28,041 bases of DNA from Rodentibacter caecimuris (lineage in GTDB: Bacteria; Pseudomonadota; Gammaproteobacteria; Enterobacterales; Pasteurellaceae), in NCBI RefSeq assembly GCF_024622045.1, contig NZ_JANKBP010000023.1; one strand, written 5' to 3'. Numbering within the stretch: the stretch's first letter is position 1; every line of letters starts with the position of its first letter. Of the stretch, positions 24,734-28,041 are shown one piece after another. The translations under genes were made by a program, and so were the position numbers. Below the pieces are notes generated by a model. The model ran no database searches. It saw only the letters and a program-made list of their open reading frames with translations, and was not told the DNA's origin.

Positions 24734-25372
24734 TTATTCATTTAAATCAACTGAATCGGCTTTTATCCACATATTGATTTCTTTCTTTCCTTTATAGTTG
24801 ATAAAGTACCAAACACTACCTTTTTCATTCTTTTCTTCTAATATATTCACCTTATCACCTTTTACCAAATACATCTTAGTTATATTATTGGGGGAGCTAT
24901 AAAGATATTGCTTATCTTTATTTATAACACCTAATGATTTGAGATCTAATATACTAACCTTGACATCAGAATTATATTTAGCAAGATGTATTTTTCCATC
25001 AAAATAACGCAAATCCAAAGAATAACAATATGGAGCTTCATTATTTCCACTTGGATATAAAGTAAAAAATAAAGTTTCATTTTCATTAAGAGAAGTAACT
25101 TTTTTCTTAGAACAGAATAATTCTGAATTATTATTCAAGCTAGAATAATAATCGTCTACACTTGTAACAAATGATGAATTTTCTATCTTATAAGTTAAGA
25201 TATTTGTTTTTAAGAAAAAGTAGTTATCTTGCATTGAGAACCTACTTTTACACCACGTTATATCATTATTATTTATGCTCATCTCTATTTTTGAATAATC
25301 TTCATCACACTCATGAGCGTATACAGCACTATTCCAAGCAAACAAAAGAATAAGAAATATTATAACTTGCAT
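24734..25372 (-). CDS. Exported SH3-like protein, putative immunity protein of effector 1
   Basis: A 212-residue protein with a clear signal peptide (MQVIIFLILLFAWNSAVYA, cut near residue 19), so it is exported to the periplasm. The mature part has paired cysteines (HECDED, WCKS, FCSK, YCYS). The C-terminal part (about 140-207) resembles a bacterial SH3 domain: MYLVKGDKVNILEEKNEKG, VWYFINYKGKK and MWIKADSVDL. Its start overlaps the end of the effector gene by 13 bp, giving strict co-expression. This is the layout expected for the immunity protein of a peptidoglycan-degrading toxin. The specific pairing is inferred from position. Confidence 0.78.
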   Translation of the reverse strand: MQVIIFLILLFAWNSAVYAHECDEDYSKIEMSINNNDITWCKSRFSMQDNYFFLKTNILTYKIENSSFVTSVDDYYSSLNNNSELFCSKKKVTSLNENETLFFTLYPSGNNEAPYCYSLDLRYFDGKIHLAKYNSDVKVSILDLKSLGVINKDKQYLYSSPNNITKMYLVKGDKVNILEEKNEKGSVWYFINYKGKKEINMWIKADSVDLNE

Positions 25373-27801
25373 ATATATACCTCTTTAATTAAAGAAAACT
25401 TACTATTATCTCTTTTTGCTACATATCCACTATGGGAATAAGTTGTCGCTTTTTTATTTAAGATACCTAATCTTCTACTTATACAATCAGCCCTCCATCT
25501 AGCTGATGCAGTACTTCCTCTTTCCTCTACCACCAATTTAGTAAAGGCATACTGTGTATCAGGAGGGGAAATTAAGCTCTTGGATTTTATAATATCCTTA
25601 ACCTTATCAATACTGCCTTGCTGAATAGCTAAGTCCACCAAGGCTGCAAAAGTTTTAAATTCTATTTTTTCCATAACAGAAGGATGGACTCCTCTCATCC
25701 AATGGATAATATGTATAGCTGCTTTAATATATTTACCTGCGTGCTCAATCTGTATCTCCTGAAATTCTCTTATTTCAGCTAATTTATTAAAAATATTCTT
25801 CCATCTGGAATTATATTTATTTTGCATATTTATAGCCCAATTCATCTGTTCATTAACCCCCTTACTTAGAGCTTTATTTAAACTAGATAAATCTTCATCA
25901 TTAGAAAAACACCCATTAAATAGAGAACTATTTTTACTTCTCATATCAATCAAAAGCGGACCTAAGGTATTTTGTCCGAAATTAAACTGAACAATACCCC
26001 ATGACATCCCCATACGATCAAAATTACCAGATAGACTAGCAAATCCACCTTTCCCTTCATATGCGCCTGAAATAATTAAAGCAATTTCTTTAGCTTCTTG
26101 TAGTGGCATGCAGTCTTTCTGTATGCTCAACCACCCAATCACCCCCAACGGATGCATATAATACGCCTTCCGCTCACTATCAAATCCCGCCGCCTTCAAA
26201 TCAATCACCAAATCATTTACCCGTTTTTGAATTCTATCCGCTGCGTCGTTGTCATTCAATTTTCGTGCTAACGCAATAAGCTCATTAAATTTGCTTGATT
26301 GGCTCCTTGCCCACTCGCTTTTATGCCGAACGATAATTCCCGTTAAACGTCGTTGTTCCACAGGATTGAGCGGCAAACCTTTTAGTTTTCCCGCCTCAAA
26401 CCGACTGCCTTGCTCCTCTTTAGCCAAATCAAGCTCTTTCAATATATCTTTAAACACGGGTGCCAATGTCTCTTTTTCTTCCATTGAATGCGGGCTTTTC
26501 GGGTCAAGGTAATCCGCTATCTTATATTTAAAAATACTGATTTCATCCGTTTGGTCTTGATAACTATTCCCCCCCGGAAAAAGCAAACCGTGGCTCAGGT
26601 GACTATCATCCACATAAATCCCCGAATCCTTATCTTTGCTGTGCTCCACTTGCTGAGAAAGGTAAGGCTGCACATTGTAATAGGTTTTTGTTTGTTTCGG
26701 ATTTTGTTTATCTTTTACGCTTTGCTTTTCCACATCGGCAAGGGGAACCATAATTTCAACTTGAGTTTGTTCCAGTTCAAACGCCTCATCGTTCATTATG
26801 CTGTAAAGCCGGCTGCCGCGAGGAACATACAGGAAGTTGTCTTTAATGCCTTTCTTTTCTTTCTCTTGTTTATACGCCACTTCCGCTTTAGCTTTAAATT
26901 GGTCAATGTCATCATAGGTAAACACTTCAAGATGCAACAGCTTTTCGCCGCTTTCGCCCATCTGATTATATTCACCCGTCAAGCCAAGTATTTCACCGGC
27001 TTTGATGTCTATTGGTCTATCTAACTTAACTTCAATATCGGTTTTCGTCTCAATATGCCAACGAGTAAGAAGAGGAATGCCTTTTAACGGGCGGTCTATC
27101 AAGGTTTCATAAGAACGATGAAAAATTCCCCACTGTTTGCCTTTAGGCGGTTTATGCTCAGCACCGTTACTATCTTGGTACCAAACCACTTCATCAAACT
27201 TGCTTTTATTATCCCGATATTTTTGTATTAGCAAGGTTAATCCGTCTGCCAAGCGGGCGATCACCCGACTCCCCTCCCTTATCAACACAGGATGCTTATC
27301 TGCCGATTTCGTTTGTGCAAGGATTTCTTCTCCCAATACGTCATAATCATTAATTTTTGCCGTATGGCGGTAAAGCGAATAAAACGTCAGAATATTATCC
27401 TGAGGGTAAGCTACCTCGTGTTTTAACAGAAAAAATCCCGTCGAATAGACCGCACTTTGCGAACCCGATTCGGTATCTCTTTTATATTCGCTATCCACCT
27501 TATACGCAATTAATTTACCATCGGCAATGGCACAAATTTTATCGTTTTCAAATTCACTACTCGGAAATTTGGAGGCGCGTAAATGAATCCCTTGATGCCA
27601 TAACCCGCTATTGTTAAATAAAAAACGGGCGCTTTCGTCACCGGCAAGTTGATTAAAATATTGTTGTGAAACGTTTGTGTTATTCTTCGCCTTCAGCGGA
27701 TAAGCGACATTCGGTAACACCGGGCTTTCCGCTTTAGCTGCCAATTTCTTCGTTTCCTGTACCTGCGATGTATTTTTATATTCTTTTTGATTTGACATCA
27801 T
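25360..27801 (-). CDS. VgrG-linked effector: M23-like domain, conserved linker, peptidoglycan-hydrolase-like toxin
   Basis: An 813-residue protein without a signal peptide, starting 14 nt after the probable vgrG stop, with GGAGAG before two tandem ATGs. Residues about 30-300 resemble an M23/LytM peptidase (WHQGIHLRA, AIADGKLIAY, LTFYSLYRHTA, LLHLEVFTYD). The usual Asp ligand of HxxxD is His73, and the first His of the HxH motif is Leu, so catalysis is doubtful and a carrier role is likely. Residues 264-557 are the linker repeated downstream, ending HPLGVIGW. Residues 558-813 are the variable toxin. AYEGKGGFASL with Glu582 and MSWGIVQFNFGQNTLGPLL recall lysozyme/chitosanase-superfamily peptidoglycan hydrolases. 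An uptake signal lies at 27449-27457. Likely a type VI effector acting in the target periplasm. Confidence 0.8.
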   Translation of the reverse strand: MMSNQKEYKNTSQVQETKKLAAKAESPVLPNVAYPLKAKNNTNVSQQYFNQLAGDESARFLFNNSGLWHQGIHLRASKFPSSEFENDKICAIADGKLIAYKVDSEYKRDTESGSQSAVYSTGFFLLKHEVAYPQDNILTFYSLYRHTAKINDYDVLGEEILAQTKSADKHPVLIREGSRVIARLADGLTLLIQKYRDNKSKFDEVVWYQDSNGAEHKPPKGKQWGIFHRSYETLIDRPLKGIPLLTRWHIETKTDIEVKLDRPIDIKAGEILGLTGEYNQMGESGEKLLHLEVFTYDDIDQFKAKAEVAYKQEKEKKGIKDNFLYVPRGSRLYSIMNDEAFELEQTQVEIMVPLADVEKQSVKDKQNPKQTKTYYNVQPYLSQQVEHSKDKDSGIYVDDSHLSHGLLFPGGNSYQDQTDEISIFKYKIADYLDPKSPHSMEEKETLAPVFKDILKELDLAKEEQGSRFEAGKLKGLPLNPVEQRRLTGIIVRHKSEWARSQSSKFNELIALARKLNDNDAADRIQKRVNDLVIDLKAAGFDSERKAYYMHPLGVIGWLSIQKDCMPLQEAKEIALIISGAYEGKGGFASLSGNFDRMGMSWGIVQFNFGQNTLGPLLIDMRSKNSSLFNGCFSNDEDLSSLNKALSKGVNEQMNWAINMQNKYNSRWKNIFNKLAEIREFQEIQIEHAGKYIKAAIHIIHWMRGVHPSVMEKIEFKTFAALVDLAIQQGSIDKVKDIIKSKSLISPPDTQYAFTKLVVEERGSTASARWRADCISRRLGILNKKATTYSHSGYVAKRDNSKFSLIKEVYICKL
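26131..27012 (-). repeat. Effector linker repeat, copy 1 (882 bp)
   Basis: This is codons 264-557 of the full-length effector. It is the same length as copy 2 at 23599-24480 with no gaps. The edge at 26131 falls exactly at the Trp557 codon; beyond it the two toxin sequences share nothing visible. Confidence 0.95.
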
Positions 27802-27815
27802 TGACTCTCCGTCTC

Positions 27816-28041
27816 CTATGAAATACGTAATCCGGTAAAAGTGAAAGGTTTTCCTTCATTGATAGTAGTTTCAAACGGGTTCACCGCATCGGCTTCGCCA
27901 TTCTCCTCAATCAACTCCCCCTCAATATACACATTCCCTATCAACTCAATTCCTTCTCGGTTGATGACTATCGAACCGCCCGGGCCGCTGATTTCTACGG
28001 TTTCGTAACCCTCTAAATCAAATTGTTCGCAGATTTGCTCA
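27816..28041 (-). CDS. Probable VgrG (type VI spike) C-terminal end, partial
   Basis: The last 75 codons of a gene entering from the right edge, including ISGPGGSIVINREGIELIGN, VYIEGELIEENGEADAVNPF and FTFTGLRIS, then TAG. The GPGGSI.I...GI.L.GNVYI.G pattern resembles the beta-helical C-terminal end of VgrG spike proteins, which bind effectors encoded just downstream. The effector gene begins 14 nt after this stop. The protein is too short here for certainty; it could be another spike-associated protein. Confidence 0.6.
   Translation of the reverse strand, partial: EQICEQFDLEGYETVEISGPGGSIVINREGIELIGNVYIEGELIEENGEADAVNPFETTINEGKPFTFTGLRIS

Noticed and set aside
26488..27024. A 178-codon plus-strand open frame antisense to the effector linker
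   Set aside because: It mirrors the conserved effector coding frame, recurs truncated in the second copy, and has no ribosome site or recognisable homology.
21521..28041. Insertion sequence, transposase or prophage
   Set aside because: No transposase, integrase or terminal inverted repeats could be found. The repeats are explained by duplicated effector linkers.

Overview
The window is a chromosomal segment of a gammaproteobacterium of the family Pasteurellaceae. The 9-base DNA-uptake signal AAGTGCGGT (or its complement ACCGCACTT) occurs perfectly about 22 times by eye. This is the dialect of Haemophilus, Aggregatibacter and Pasteurella, so the organism is probably naturally competent. The proteins closely resemble enterobacterial and Haemophilus orthologues. 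A Haemophilus/Aggregatibacter-type species is likely, but I cannot fix genus or species from the sequence alone.

Positions 1-21363 are ordinary core genome. In order they hold: the end of a tRNA-Thr/Tyr/Gly/Thr-tufB operon; coaA; a packed minus-strand operon yiiM-ychJ-yihY-dtd-citC; a plus-strand pair yjgR-udp; a minus-strand operon yibN-secB-gpsA-cysE-shikimate dehydrogenase-like gene; plus-strand ansB and dcuB (asparagine to aspartate to C4-dicarboxylate exchange) and a small exported protein; the branched-chain amino acid genes ilvG-ilvM-ilvD-ilvA; and a DUF533/TerB-like gene. Several terminators are inverted pairs of uptake signals.

Positions 21521-28041 are an accessory region, all read on the minus strand except one fragment. 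It starts (right edge) with the C-terminal end of a probable type VI secretion VgrG spike protein. Next is an 813-residue effector with three parts: a degenerate M23-peptidase-like N-terminal domain, a conserved linker ending in the motif HPLGVIGW, and a C-terminal domain resembling peptidoglycan hydrolases. An overlapping gene for an exported SH3-like protein follows and is the probable immunity protein. Downstream lies a second, displaced cassette. It has an 882-bp copy of the same linker with no N-terminal domain, then a different lysozyme-like toxin broken by two homopolymer frameshifts, then a different exported putative immunity protein. A third, heavily decayed cassette remnant follows. 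The linker copies are identical over the 509 bp next to the toxin junction and carry all 12 differences in the remaining 373 bp. This pattern fits recombination-driven exchange of toxin/immunity cassettes at a VgrG-linked locus. Each immunity gene is capped by a terminator made of paired uptake signals, which could favour reshuffling by natural transformation. This is the most interesting part of the window.
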